In this document: one piece after another, positions 37,389 through 48,267 of the stretch
Numbering within the stretch: the first letter of the stretch is position 1
How the letters are laid out: every line of letters starts with the position of its first letter
From: Acholoe squamosa
Taxonomy: Eukaryota > Annelida > Polychaeta > Phyllodocida > Polynoidae
Length of the DNA stretch: 64,000 nucleotides
Assembly (NCBI GenBank): GCA_949317995.1
Contig: OX439037.1
Location: 21,254,324-21,318,323, forward strand
Direction of reading: 5' to 3'
Notes under the pieces: generated by a model
The model's input: only the letters and a program-made list of their open reading frames with translations
What the model was told of the DNA's origin: nothing
The model's database searches: none
Made by a program: the position numbers and the translations under genes

Positions 37389-38382
37389 ATGGGTAGGAAA
37401 TCGACGGGTGGTGCTAATGCCAAGCCTGGTACTAAGAAATCTACAAAGAATACGAGGAGTAAGGCCAACTCTAGGACTTCGAGCAGCTCTGACCCAAATA
37501 TGGTTGACCCGGTGTCACCTATCCCAAAAGCTTCAGGAGTTAATTTGGGCTTAGCTGCTGACCAGACGTTCATCAATCTAGAGGAAAGGACTACGGTAAT
37601 ACCAGCTTGCTGATATCAAAGATCTTCTCGAGACCATAGCAGCTAAACAGAGCAATCCGATAGAAGGGGCGTGTCGAGCGGACTCACGTGGTGGTATTTT
37701 GACGCAGGATTCCAAAGGCGCTGTAACCAAGCAACGGGGGAGACGTAGGCAGCGCTCGCCTAGTGACCGGGAAGGCCATGACGACAGGAATCCAAGATGG
37801 CGACGGGACCGTTCACCTTCGTCGGATTCGGATAAAGATTCATCATTTTCAAGAAGTTCCTCTACTGATACTACCCATTCTACACGGAAAAGACATCGGG
37901 GTGAGTTCGATCAGAAGAATTATCTTGAGAAAAATTCCAAGATTGATTGTATTGAACGGTTAATGCTGGTAAATGTATGTCTTGCTAAAGACAAGTATGA
38001 GGAAGGCGAGGATATTTTCCATTTGCTTGGCCATCTTGAAATGTTAGTCGAAAAGTCGAGTACAAAAATCTATACGGTGGCAGCTTTATCCAAGTATGAT
38101 AAGTCTGTAAAAGATAGGGCAAACAAGAACGGGTTGAAAGCATTCGAGAGAGTAGACAACTCTGATATCCTTAGATATTTATCTTACGACGGGACCGTTC
38201 AGGCCCAGAAAGGACAGGTGGCAAAGCCCAAATCTTTCAAATCTAGGTCAGCTCGTACTTGTTTTGCTTTTAATAGAGCTGAGGGTTGTAGGGAGGACCC
38301 CTGTAAATACCGTCACGTTTGTGATGTGTGTGGTTCCCCTAGCCATGGCAAGGATAAATGCCAAAAGAACAAAAAGGATTAG
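37389..38382 (+). pseudogene. Ngaro gag, frameshifted once
   Basis: The ATG at 37389 starts MGRKSTGG and a Lys/Ser-rich N-terminus. This frame stops at 37613. The same protein clearly goes on in another frame from about 37600 (ADIKDLLETIAAKQ) through an Arg/Ser-rich stretch (RRRQRSPSDRE) and a helical region. It ends in two zinc motifs: CFAFNRAEGCREDPCKYRH (C-x8-C-x5-C-x3-H) and CDVCGSPSHGKDKC (C-x2-C-x4-H-x4-C). The gag packages element RNA. It ends at TAG 38380-38382, and pol is open in the same frame directly after it. Confidence 0.8.
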
Positions 38383-40346
38383 TGTGTTGCTCTTAGGCAG
38401 GGTCCTACTTTAAAATCTGAAAATTTGATGCCTGATTTTAATTTAGTATGTACGGTAGACCCTCCTAAGCCTCCCGTTTCTATCATTCCGGGTGATAATG
38501 TTAATAATGATAATGTAAATACTTATAATTCTTGTGATTTGTCAAAGAATTTATTTATTTCTCATAGTTGCCCGGTACAGGGCGAGATTGAACCACTTTT
38601 TACGGTGGAATGTTTAAATAGACCCAGCATCAGGGTCTATGACAGTTGTGTAAATGGGGTATGTATGTGTGAGCACTTCATTTATGGTAGGAGGGCTCAG
38701 ATACTCCCGTGTCGACTAGCTAGTTTTCTTAGGCAGTCAGACCTTATTAATATCAATCAGATTGAATCTGATTTTCTATGGTGTGGTTTTACCGAGGGGT
38801 TCAAAATAGTTGACCCAGGGTGTGATACAACATATGATTGTAAAAATTATAAGTCTATTTTAGAAGATAGATTTTATAACGAGATGTGTGGTATTATTGA
38901 GGAGGAGCTAGTCCAGGGCTTGGTTACAAAGTCAATTGTCAAGCCCAGATGCATCCATTCTTTAGGCAGTGTAGAGAAATCAAATGGTAAATTAAGACCT
39001 ATCACTGACTGTAGCATGCCAGCGGATATTTCTATTAATAATTTTATGAGCACAACGTCCAAAAGCTTCTCGTATAACTCTATTAACACTGTTACTTGCC
39101 AACTTGATAGAAATGACTTTATGTGTGTGGTAGATTTAAAATCTGCTTATAGAAGTATTAATGTTTATGGCCCACATGTGGGCTATCAAGGTTTCAGGTG
39201 GAATTTTGGTAATGGAGATGAGTTTTTTGAGAGTAACCGTTTGACATTTGGTCTAAAGTGTGCCCCATATATATTTAGTAGAATATCTGATTTTTGACTA
39301 TTATTGCTAAATTTTATGGTGTAGATAGGATAGTAAACTACCTGGATGATTTTATTATCATAGCTCAGACTGAAGAGGATTGTTTACGTAAGAGGAACAC
39401 CCTAATTGAGTGCATGGAATATTTAGGGTTTGTTGTGTCGAAAGAGAAGGTGACTGAGCCCAGCCGGGTGTGTACTTTTTTAGGTATAACCATTGATTCT
39501 ACATGTATGGAGTTGTCGCTGCCGCAGAAAAAATTAGATAAAATGAGCCTAGCAATAGACAAGTGTTTGGGTAAGAAATTTGTATCTAAAAAGACATTGC
39601 AGAAGATTGGTGGTTTGATGTCTTTCTGTTCCCAGGTAGTACGTGGTGGCAGAACTTTCAGCAGGAGATTGTTTGATCTTTGTGCAAAGGCCAGGAATAG
39701 GGGTGTTATTAAACTTAATGAGGAAACCCAAAATGACCTGTTGTGGTGGAGGGATTTTTGTAGGATTTTTAATTGTAAAAATATCATTTTGAATGATAAT
39801 GAATGTACTCCTATGTATTCCGATTCCTCTATACAGGGCTTTGGGGCCTGGTTTGAAAAGGACTATTTTTATGGTACTTGGGACAACTCTAATCCTATGT
39901 TAGATTGTGTGGGTCATTTTGTTCAGGCCCCTAAACTTGATAATCTAAAAATTCACCACAGGAACATAAATGTGTACGAGCTCTACCCGGTAATGGTAGG
40001 TCTTAAACGCTGGGTGGAAAAGTTTTCTAACACTAGAGTTCATTGTATTACGGACAACATGCAGGTCTTGGCCATGTTAAATACCGGTAGATCCAAGAAT
40101 AAATTGTGTATGTCCTGGTTGAGAGAAATTTTTTGGCTATGTTTTATACATAACATTGAAATATATTCAACATATATTAAATCTGAGGAAAATATTCTAG
40201 CTGACCATTTGTCTAGACTGAATTACAGGGGTGTTCCTCAGAAATGTAAGAATGTTTTAACTGAGTATAACATGTGTTGCTATGCTTCCAGATCTGAGGG
40301 AGCTGGAGCGGAGAAGGAGAAGGTTTTTGTACAGGGGCGTGGCTGA
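38383..40346 (+). pseudogene. Ngaro pol: reverse transcriptase and RNase H, one frameshift
   Basis: Open in the gag frame right after the gag TAG (first ATG near 38428), until TGA 39295-39297. The domain then continues in another frame to 40346. The first part has VKPRCIHSLGSVEKSNGKLR and VVDLKSAYRSI (first catalytic Asp), then FGLKCAPYIFSRI. After the break come VNYLDDF (catalytic DD) and FLGITIDS. RNase H residues follow: MYSDSSIQG, NVYELYPV, CITDN and ADHLSRL. The break is at a T run (39291-39295). One extra T would keep the frame, so one base has been lost or miscalled. No protease and no methyltransferase were seen, as expected for Ngaro. Confidence 0.88.
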
Positions 40347-41190
40347 GTCCACACGTAAGGTTCGCAAACATCAGTTAAGTAGGTACAAAAAATTTTGTAA
40401 GAAATTTGACTTCTATCCCCTACCTTGTTTTCCTTCTCAAGCTTCGTTGTATAGTGTATATTTATCAGATAAAATGAAACCCATTTCTGTTAGGAATTAT
40501 TTGTCCGCAGTGTGGTATTATCAGAAATTAAAAGGTTATTCTGATTATAGTAGTAGTTTTATTGTAAAAAAGACACTGGATGGTATTGAACGTAATTATA
40601 AATGTTCTTCTATTAAAACTTGTCCATTAACTCCCAGTGATATGTTGAATATCAAATCTACTTTGGATTTGTCTGTGTATGAGGATGTAGTCTTCTGGTC
40701 AGCTATCTTATTGTGTTACCGAGGTGTGTTCAGGGTGGGTCATGTAGTGGACTCCCCTCATAACTTTAAATCTAAAGATGTATCGTTGTCTGTTGATTGT
40801 ATTCGCATTGATGTTAGATCTTCTAAAACTGACCAATATGGTAGGAATCCTTACGTGGTATATTTAAAACGTAATGATAATTCTGGTCTTTGTCTGGCTA
40901 GGTACTTGGAGATGTGTAAGGTTTCAAAAAATAGATTATTGTTCACTATATGTCACAAACCCTTAACTTATAACTATGTTAATACCAGGTTGAAGGCTAT
41001 TGCTATAAAATGTGATATTTCCCACAAAGTTTCAACTCATGCACTCCGACATGGTTGGGCGACTCTGTTAAAAGATTCTGGTTTAAAGGTCGATGATATT
41101 AAAAAGAGAGCAAATTGGAAATCTAATGTTGTATATAATTATTTACATGATTCTAAGCAGGACTTATTAGCTCTAGATGTGATGTTATAG
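40282..41190 (+). CDS. Ngaro tyrosine recombinase, intact ORF
   Basis: 302 residues from ATG 40282, overlapping the end of the RNase H frame by 65 bases, the usual compact arrangement. It integrates the circular DNA copy. An N-terminal helical, basic core-binding part (residues 1-100, RKVRKHQLSRYKKF) precedes the catalytic part with the R-H-R-Y set: Arg151 in GVFRVGHV, His253-x-x-Arg256 in STHALRHGWAT, and Tyr285 or Tyr287 in WKSNVVYNYLH. No stop or frameshift. It could still be active even though pol is broken. Confidence 0.92.
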   Translation: MLPDLRELERRRRRFLYRGVAESTRKVRKHQLSRYKKFCKKFDFYPLPCFPSQASLYSVYLSDKMKPISVRNYLSAVWYYQKLKGYSDYSSSFIVKKTLDGIERNYKCSSIKTCPLTPSDMLNIKSTLDLSVYEDVVFWSAILLCYRGVFRVGHVVDSPHNFKSKDVSLSVDCIRIDVRSSKTDQYGRNPYVVYLKRNDNSGLCLARYLEMCKVSKNRLLFTICHKPLTYNYVNTRLKAIAIKCDISHKVSTHALRHGWATLLKDSGLKVDDIKKRANWKSNVVYNYLHDSKQDLLALDVML

Positions 41191-41226
41191 TGTGGAATGT
41201 TGTTTCCATTGTGTTTGTCGGTTTTT

Positions 41227-41787
41227 GGCATGTATAGAATTGATATTGACTAAGTCAATTCTCACCAAACCCATTGTCTCCTTCCTTATTCCACTTGTGA
41301 TATTATTATAATTTATTATTATTATATTCCCAAGCGAACTTATTAACTTATGGGACCATATACACCCGTGTATATATATATAATTAATATGTACAGCGGT
41401 TGGTACTACTTCTCCTCCAGGGCGCGCATTTATATGTATGACGTCATGGAAAACAATTAGCGCCTATATAAGCTGCGGGATCTAAATTAACCGTCAGTTG
41501 GCAAGTATCCTTCGAGCGGCACACACCACGCTGGGTGGTGCCAGAAATTTTAACTTTTAAATCTTGTTATACTGTATATATTGTATTTATATTTATATTG
41601 TATTAATGTATTATTATTATTATTATATTAAATTGTTGTCTTATTAATAAAGGCATGTATAGAATTGATATTGACTAAGTCAATTCACACCAAACCCATT
41701 GTCTCCTTCCTTATTCCACTTGCGATATTATTATAATTTATTATAATAATTATTAATTATTATTATATTCCCAAGCGAACTTATTAA

Positions 41788-41791
<4 letters not shown>
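41227..41791 (+). repeat. Ngaro 3' repeat block B1-A2-B2
   Basis: B1 (41227-41350) and B2 (41652-41791) both start 'ggcatgtatagaattgat' and end 'aagcgaacttattaactta'. B2 has a short AT-rich insertion. A2 directly follows B1. Between A2 and B2 is about 90 bases of AT-rich sequence. Confidence 0.92.
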
Positions 41792-41827
<36 letters not shown>

Positions 41828-42121
41828 TAATTGCAATGCACAGTTTGGGTGTACTACTACCTACTCGAGGCTTGTATACTGCATTGTCAGTTCTTCTCAC
41901 ATACATGCACTTTAAGAATCCACAAGTAAACCAGCATTATCCAAAGAATATTTGGTACTACATTGTAATGAGGTGTGGATTATTGGGCCAATTTTGCATA
42001 GAGTCTGAAGGGTAACCGTTTATATTAAACTGATTTAATATTATCTGCCAGCTATCGGGAGCATCCCCGATGCAAAACGATTCAAAACAATAGGTAGACG
42101 ATGCAAACCAATGGCTAACTT
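41790..42121. other. (TA)n tract (to 41823) and short gene-free stretch
   Basis: The TA run directly borders the end of the Ngaro B2 repeat. Nothing else recognised. Confidence 0.6.
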
Positions 42122-42699
42122 TAGGTGAGGCTCCACTACGCGATTTTTTGGTACAGTCTCACCTAATTTTATCCCTATAGTGCCTAAGGTATAGGGTGTT
42201 GACATTCCTATATTGTAAACATGAGATTCAAAATTGTAAACATGAGATTTCAGGGGTTATTTTATGGGTGATCTCTCTCCTTGTGTGCCATATTTACCAA
42301 CTAACCTGCACCTGCATAGACTCTGTGATTGGGTGGGAGTTCAATATATAAACATCAACACAGCAAAATATAAATAACAACACAGCAGTCACACAGATCG
42401 CAGGGTCTTGTACTGTAAAAATCAAACCTGTCTGATATTGAGTTGCAGAGAGTCATCAGTGTGAAAGTCTGCAATATTTACATTAGGTCAACTTGATTTA
42501 GTAAACAAAAACATCTTTTGGCAACAAAAATGTGCCTGAGATTGTACACAAAGCCTTCCCCACATAAACAGAAAGCTCTCTCAATCTTCTATTTACACCT
42601 TGAAATAATAACAAATACCACTCTTTAATCTGTGTTTGTGTCTGCTTTTGTGTATAGCTCCGATTTTCAGCAAAAATTGAGTAGTGGAGCCTTACCTAT
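42122..42699. mobile_element. inverted-repeat family A, copy 1
   Basis: Starts TAGGTGAGGCTCCACTACGC and ends 'agtagtggagccttaccta', its inverted counterpart. Internal words ('aaacatgagattt') recur inverted in copy 2, so copies 1 and 2 face in opposite directions. Confidence 0.75.
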
Positions 42700-42817
42700 A
42701 GACCTCTTCCACTGAATCTGATTGTTGAACGATTGTTGAACGATGGTAAAAAATCATCGCCAATGCAAACTGATGCCAAAATCATGCACGATTCCGTTTT
42801 TGTGGAAGGCCCACTAA
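42700..42817. mobile_element. small MITE between family A copies
   Basis: Inverted ends 'cctcttccactgaatc' and 'gattccgtttttgtggaagg'. 'cgattgttgaacgat' is internal. The ends resemble the 'ttccac' part of Harbinger termini. Confidence 0.5.
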
Positions 42818-43703
42818 TAGGTGAGGCTCCACTACGCGATTTTTGCCGAGAATCAGAGCTATTCCCATAAAATAAGACACAAACACCCATTATAAATTGG
42901 TATTTGTTATCATTTCAGGGTGGAGATAGAAGATTGACAGAGCTCTTTGATTATGTGGGAAAGGCTTTGTGTCCAATCTCAGGCATGTTCTTGTTGTCAA
43001 AATGTTTTGTTTACAGTTGCTGTAAAGGGAATATTGCACATTTTCACACTGAAAAGTCTCTGCAGTTCAATATCTAACAGGTTTGATTTTCACAGGCCAG
43101 ACCCTGTGATTTATGGTGAGTTGTTGTAAGACTGCAGTGTTGATATTTACATCTTGTGTTGATGTTTATATATATACATATATACCTGGAGGCCATTTCT
43201 TAACAGGCTACGACTGCTCACTTTCAAGTCGTAGTGGTAACCCTTAATTTAGTGATATTACAGCCCAATAGTATTGGCCATGTAATGTCTGCAGCACTAC
43301 GACTGCCCTACCAAATGCTATGTGATTACTAGATAAGGAGTGATCGTACTGAGCAGTCGTAGTGCATTCCCTATGATAACTGGCACTAACTTTCAGGTTG
43401 TGAAGTCGTAGTAGCTGTATGCAGTAGTAGTGGTTTAAGAAATGGCCTCCTGAAATGGACCCTGCCTATTGGGTCTTGGCCCACATCAGCAAATGTCTCA
43501 ATGGCAGGTCTGGTATAGATATAAACAGAACTGAAAGTAAGCACACTCTTTGTTGTTGCAACTCACCCCTGAAATCTCATGTTTATGTTTCTGGATCTCA
43601 TGTTTATGATCTAGGAAAGTCAACACCCTCTGCCTTAGACACTGTATGGGTAAGATTTCATGAGAATCTACTAGGAAATCGCGTAGTGGAGCCTCAGCTA
43701 TTA
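42818..43703. mobile_element. inverted-repeat family A, copy 2, carrying a nested MITE
   Basis: The same terminal word as copy 1 at 42818, and 'aaatcgcgtagtggagcctc' at the right end. MITE family B copy 3 is inserted at 43188-43453. Confidence 0.75.
43188..43453. mobile_element. MITE family B, copy 3
   Basis: Ends GGAGGCCATTTCTTAA and TTAAGAAATGGCCTCC are complementary. Inner words 'ctacgactgctcac' and 'gcagtcgtagtg' are kept. Confidence 0.85.
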
Positions 43704-45819
43704 GTTCCCTCGTGTTCCCGAATCATATGATCAGGCTGATAGCATGTGCAAAGTGGAATGCCATGAGTTATCTTATTATCCTAGTAAATTGACTATACTC
43801 ACACCCCTCCCCAACACCAAGGGTACTAGACCCAGTGACATAGATTACCTGCTACCACACCCATGTGTCATTTTAAGGTGAAATAACCAGATGTGCAGAG
43901 GGGGTTCACTATATTAGAGATGCATAGTGGATAAAATCATAATAATGAGCAATTGATTGGCTCAGAACTGACGTTTGGTTCAGAGGCATTGTAAGCCAGC
44001 CTCACATTGTCCACTTCCTACAGTGGTCATAAATCTGGATGTGATGAAGCCTATTCTGGTAGTATCCGAAGAAAAATGTGGAAAACAGCTTGATGAATAT
44101 CCTATGTGATACATAGACATACATGCCCTGCACCAACCATATTGTTCTCGATGGTTACACATATTTATCAAGGACCACTAGAGCTAGACATCACCCCTTC
44201 AACCCTACACATTCATCTCAAAAAGGCTGAATGGGCATTTAATTAACGCTTTCATCCCAGGACCCTAGCCTCGGGCCATACTGCCTGCGGTTAAAATATG
44301 TGTCAGTTCCCGTCAGCTATATAACGTACAGGATGATTCTGAGGAAAGGGGACACATAATACAAGTGTCGCACCCACGTGAGCACTACTATGATGCAATA
44401 AAATGTTAAAGGGACAGACAACCCCACTCTCATCATGATTCTTTTGAGTATGCTTTTTATTGGATATAAAGATTCTGATATACTAAGGGAGGAGAGCCAG
44501 CTTCTCTGGTGATATATAGCTATGACGTCACAAATTCACCAGGAAAGTGTACAATTTCATATAACTTATGGGATAACATAGTGGGTCTATCATGTAATAA
44601 AACAAAAGGTGCCAGACCTTTCAAAGTACACCGATCAGCAGCATTTCCTTTCATGTAGCTATGGCTGTGCATTCTGCATTCATGTGCATTTGGTCTCCTA
44701 TGCGTCATAACCTATACATCAGAGAATCTCGCTGCCTTTCCTCACAATAGCAGATTTGTTCATGAATATGTCATAATCCCTTTATTCAATAAAAAGTCTA
44801 CCAAAAGAAGAAAGCATGAAACTGGAGTTGCTTTTTCTGTATTAATAATTATTCTCTCCAACCCTTGTCGTGGTTTTTCAGCAATCGGGTTACTAGAGAG
44901 AAATTGAAAACTATGATGATATTTGATATCTCTCAAATTGTGCTAATCATAAATAGCACCAACCAATGAAATTGAGTGAGAGCTAGGATTCCTTACTTTG
45001 CAGGCAATAACATTGAGCGGATACAGTTAAATATAACACCACCCTATAATATAGGCATTTGAATGAACCCAGCTCAAATGGCTATAGGTTTTCAGATACT
45101 CCTTCCCCACTTCCTGTCGAAAAGCAAATATCACCCCCTCCCCTAGCGGTGAAGGCCACCATTATACCTGTTCTGTACACAACATAGCTGTTGAAGGTAT
45201 GGTGCTAGAGCATCCAAGACAGGAGATATTCCTGATTGAAATTCAGTCGATCTATTTCCATGGGTTTGAACCAAAATTGAAGAGACATTTTGAGATATAT
45301 TAGTTAAAGGATTAATAGGAAAATTTCGGCATTGAAATAATCGGCGTGTTAACTGAAAAGACAAACTATCATTTCAATGCTCTTCGCAACATGCAATTCA
45401 ATATAAAATCTTTACAATAGTTTTTTAGATATTTACAAGGAAGAGATAATGAAGTATAACCGATACTTCCTCCACCCAAATTAGTGCGATAGTACTTGCA
45501 TTAAAACAGAATTAGAAGCTTATTCATTCTGAAAGACTAAGAGAAATACTTCTTTCAACACAGTACATTACTTTGAACATCAAACGATTAACTACTCCTG
45601 CTTTTTGCCTTTTCTTTCAACGAAGGAAATTTATTTCATTATTATGAATCGACCCCAAGAAGCTTTAACCTAGGTTTGGAACAATGAGTAATTGATTTAT
45701 CGCATAATTCAGTCCACAGTGTGGAGTGGAGGCTATTGCAGCCAGGCATCACTTTAGGGGAAAAGAGAGACTGGCATATATTTGTGAGCCAGCAAGCAGA
45801 AAGGACAGTTACTGCGGGA
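43704..45819. other. no recognisable gene
   Basis: AT-rich. No family motif or credible exon seen on either strand. Confidence 0.5.
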
Positions 45820-46400
45820 TTTAGTACCAGATTTAGCCACCAGGGGGCACCACTATGGACTAGAATAGGAAAAATATGACTAAAACTGTTATATGCTACT
45901 TTTTTATGGAGAATTCAATGGTTTTTGATAAAACGTTCTATTTTCGGTGGAAAGGTTCCAAATTTGGCATGTAAAAAGAATGTTTTTGGGCCAAAATAGG
46001 CTTTTTTGTTGATTTCTGTTGCCATGGAAACATGATTTTCATTCTAAATAGGAAAATCAATGATTCCATTTGAAGGAACATCCCACAAGGTTTACTATGG
46101 CGAAAACAGAATGAAAATACCATTTCTAGATCAAAAGTTATGGGCAAAAGAATAAAAATTTACACGAATTTAGCTAATTAGCATAAATTATGCTAATTAG
46201 CTATATATCTCATGACCAATTAGACATAGAGCTTATTAACATTCTTGAAATGGTCACACCTACCCATATCTAGCAAGCCATTCCTCCAAAACTAACAGGA
46301 GTATCTTCTCATGCTATGTATCACTGTAAAGCTAATGATTTGAATTTTAAAGTTGACTTTTAGCACGGAGCACCCTTTCTCCTTGCCTCTACACATTTGG
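45820..46400 (+). repeat. repeat G, copy 1, with a CTCF-like core
   Basis: Parallels 47150-47640: 'gccaccagggggca', then 'gcagaattcaatggttt'-like text, 'aaaacg', 'cggt(g)ga', 'catgtaaaaagaa'. CCACCAGGGGGCAC lies at 45837-45850. Confidence 0.65.
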
Positions 46401-47149
46401 GAACCACTGTCCAGAAGTATCAAATCATTTAAAACTATGTTTTCTGTAAAACGTTCGCCAACATTGTGAGAGCCGCAAACTACAAACTCACATATATCCT
46501 TCAGTAGGCAGTCTACATGCGAACGGCCCGTTCACGGCCCCTGGAGGAGAGGGAGGGTATGGGACAAGGTGTCTAGGCGTCTATGTCAGGGCCTTATCGT
46601 TTTCTACCCAGACTTGATTCTTGAGGCACGTTTTAGAAAGTGGAGGATGTGTTATTGGATGCATGAATACAGACTGAGGGGACAGAACCAACGGGCCTGG
46701 GGACGGGAGGCAAATTCACTGGGCGTTTTACGGAGCACAGTGTATTCTATAGACTAATACAGCTAGATATATAGGGTGACTTCTATTCTAGAAGAAGGGC
46801 ATTGACAAGCTATTGTTCTGTTCTGGTTTTTGACTGACAGGATAGCAAACCTTTATTACCTCAGAATATTGCGCTATAAAAGACATTGGTATTAAGTTAT
46901 TTGCCCTTTGAGCCATCCAGTACAAGATTTTTGAATCAATGCATACTGGTAAGGCACTGGTAATATGGGTATTCTCCGACCAGCTTTACCCAGTCAAGTC
47001 GACATTTCTTGTTATTAAGGTCCATATATGCCTATACAAGCTAGATTGGGTGGGCTGAGGACAGGGTGCCTATAAGCAGGCATGCCTGTAAATGATAATA
47101 CATTCAAGTATATGTGACCCATCAGGGGGAACACCCCTCCGTGGGGGAT
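46401..47149. other. no recognisable gene
   Basis: The GC-richer part at 46500-46760 is open over 62 codons but has no family motif. Confidence 0.45.
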
Positions 47150-47640
47150 TTTTAATTCCCAATTTGGCCACCAGGGGGCATTGGAGGGCAAAATTACTCT
47201 AAAATCATTATAAAAATACATTAAGCTAATTATTGATGCAGAATTCAATGGTTTCATTTAAAACGCACCGTTCTCGGTAGAAATGGCCCATATTTGGATG
47301 GTAAAATGAACATTTTTCATGAGAAATAAACCTATAAAAATTTTGGAAAATTCCTACTAGGTCAAAATCTATGATAAAATTGCCATATTATTATGTATTT
47401 TTTGTAAAAAAAAAAAAAAGCTTATTTATTGTGTTTTCAGACATTATTATGATTTATAATGTATTTACAGCTTAATCAGCGATTTTAGATATGAATAATG
47501 AGCTATGTTCAAGGAGGGGTTCTGACATGACTACTAGGAATACTTAACCCAATGATATCTCATTTTAAAGTTCTCGAGATGAACTTTGATAATGAATTTC
47601 CCTGCAGAGGGGTGTTTTTGCTTGCCTGTTCACATATAGT
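47150..47640 (+). repeat. repeat G, copy 2, with a CTCF-like core
   Basis: Same order of words as copy 1. CCACCAGGGGGCA lies at 47168-47180. Confidence 0.65.
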
Positions 47641-47964
47641 GGATATCAAGTCATGGGATGAACTATACCTGTATATACATCCGTTTGAACAGGATCACTG
47701 GGACGTCTGAAGGTCGTTCCCGCCTGTGTAAAATCATCCTTTTTATATACTACTGGGTCTATCGTTATTTTCGCTACTGCGACCCAGTGAATGCCTAAAA
47801 TCTACCATCTCCCTTATTGTATCATCTACCTTTCTAAGAGAATGATGCCTGTTCTCATCATTGGTTCAGTACAGATAAGTTTGCGATAAATCCGATTAAA
47901 GTGCATCTATGCACGGGACCTTTCCATGCCTATCCACGCGGTGCCGTATGCAGTATGTAACTAT

Positions 47965-48267
47965 CACGGGCGTGGACTGGTTACCAGATTTAGTCTTGTG
48001 TAGGTGTTATCCATATGCTGTAGTAAGGGTGAGAAAGTAAAGGGAACAGTGCTGCCCTCTGGTGCCTTTATTTGCTATGCACAGACCTTGATTACAGAGG
48101 TGAGTGGTGACTTTACCAAAGTAACCACTCACCTCTGTAATCAAGGTCTGTGCATAACAAATAAAGGCACCAGAGGGCAGCACTGTTCCCTTTACTTTCT
48201 CACCCTTACTATAGCATATGGATAACACCTACACAAGACTAAATCTGGTAACCAGTCCACGCCCATG
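47965..48267. mobile_element. near-perfect palindromic MITE, hAT-like, 303 bases
   Basis: The two arms of about 145 bases are complementary with only a handful of mismatches around a short centre (about 48113-48125). Termini are CACGGGCGTGG and, inverted, CATGGGCGTGG. An 8-base direct repeat GTAACTAT flanks it (47957-47964, 48268-48275). Eight-base duplications with CA-G-rich ends are typical of hAT. Because it is a palindrome, both strands give the same meaningless 73-codon frame. Confidence 0.9.

Larger units (their letters stand above)
37141..41791 (+). mobile_element. Ngaro-type tyrosine-recombinase (YR) retrotransposon, 4.65 kb, nearly complete
   Basis: Gag, RT/RNase H and tyrosine recombinase lie in order between split direct repeats: A1 37141-37348, B1 41227-41350, A2 41352-41559, B2 41652-41791. 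This A1-(genes)-B1-A2-B2 order defines Ngaro elements, which use a YR rather than a DDE integrase and make no target duplication. A1 and A2 are 208 bases each with about five differences, so the copy is young. At least two frameshifts break it: gag near 37600 and RT at 39291-39295. Both outer ends touch TA repeats. Confidence 0.9.

Noticed and set aside
48004-48228. Twin 73-residue proteins on opposite strands
   Set aside because: Both come from the same palindromic MITE, and neither has coding character.
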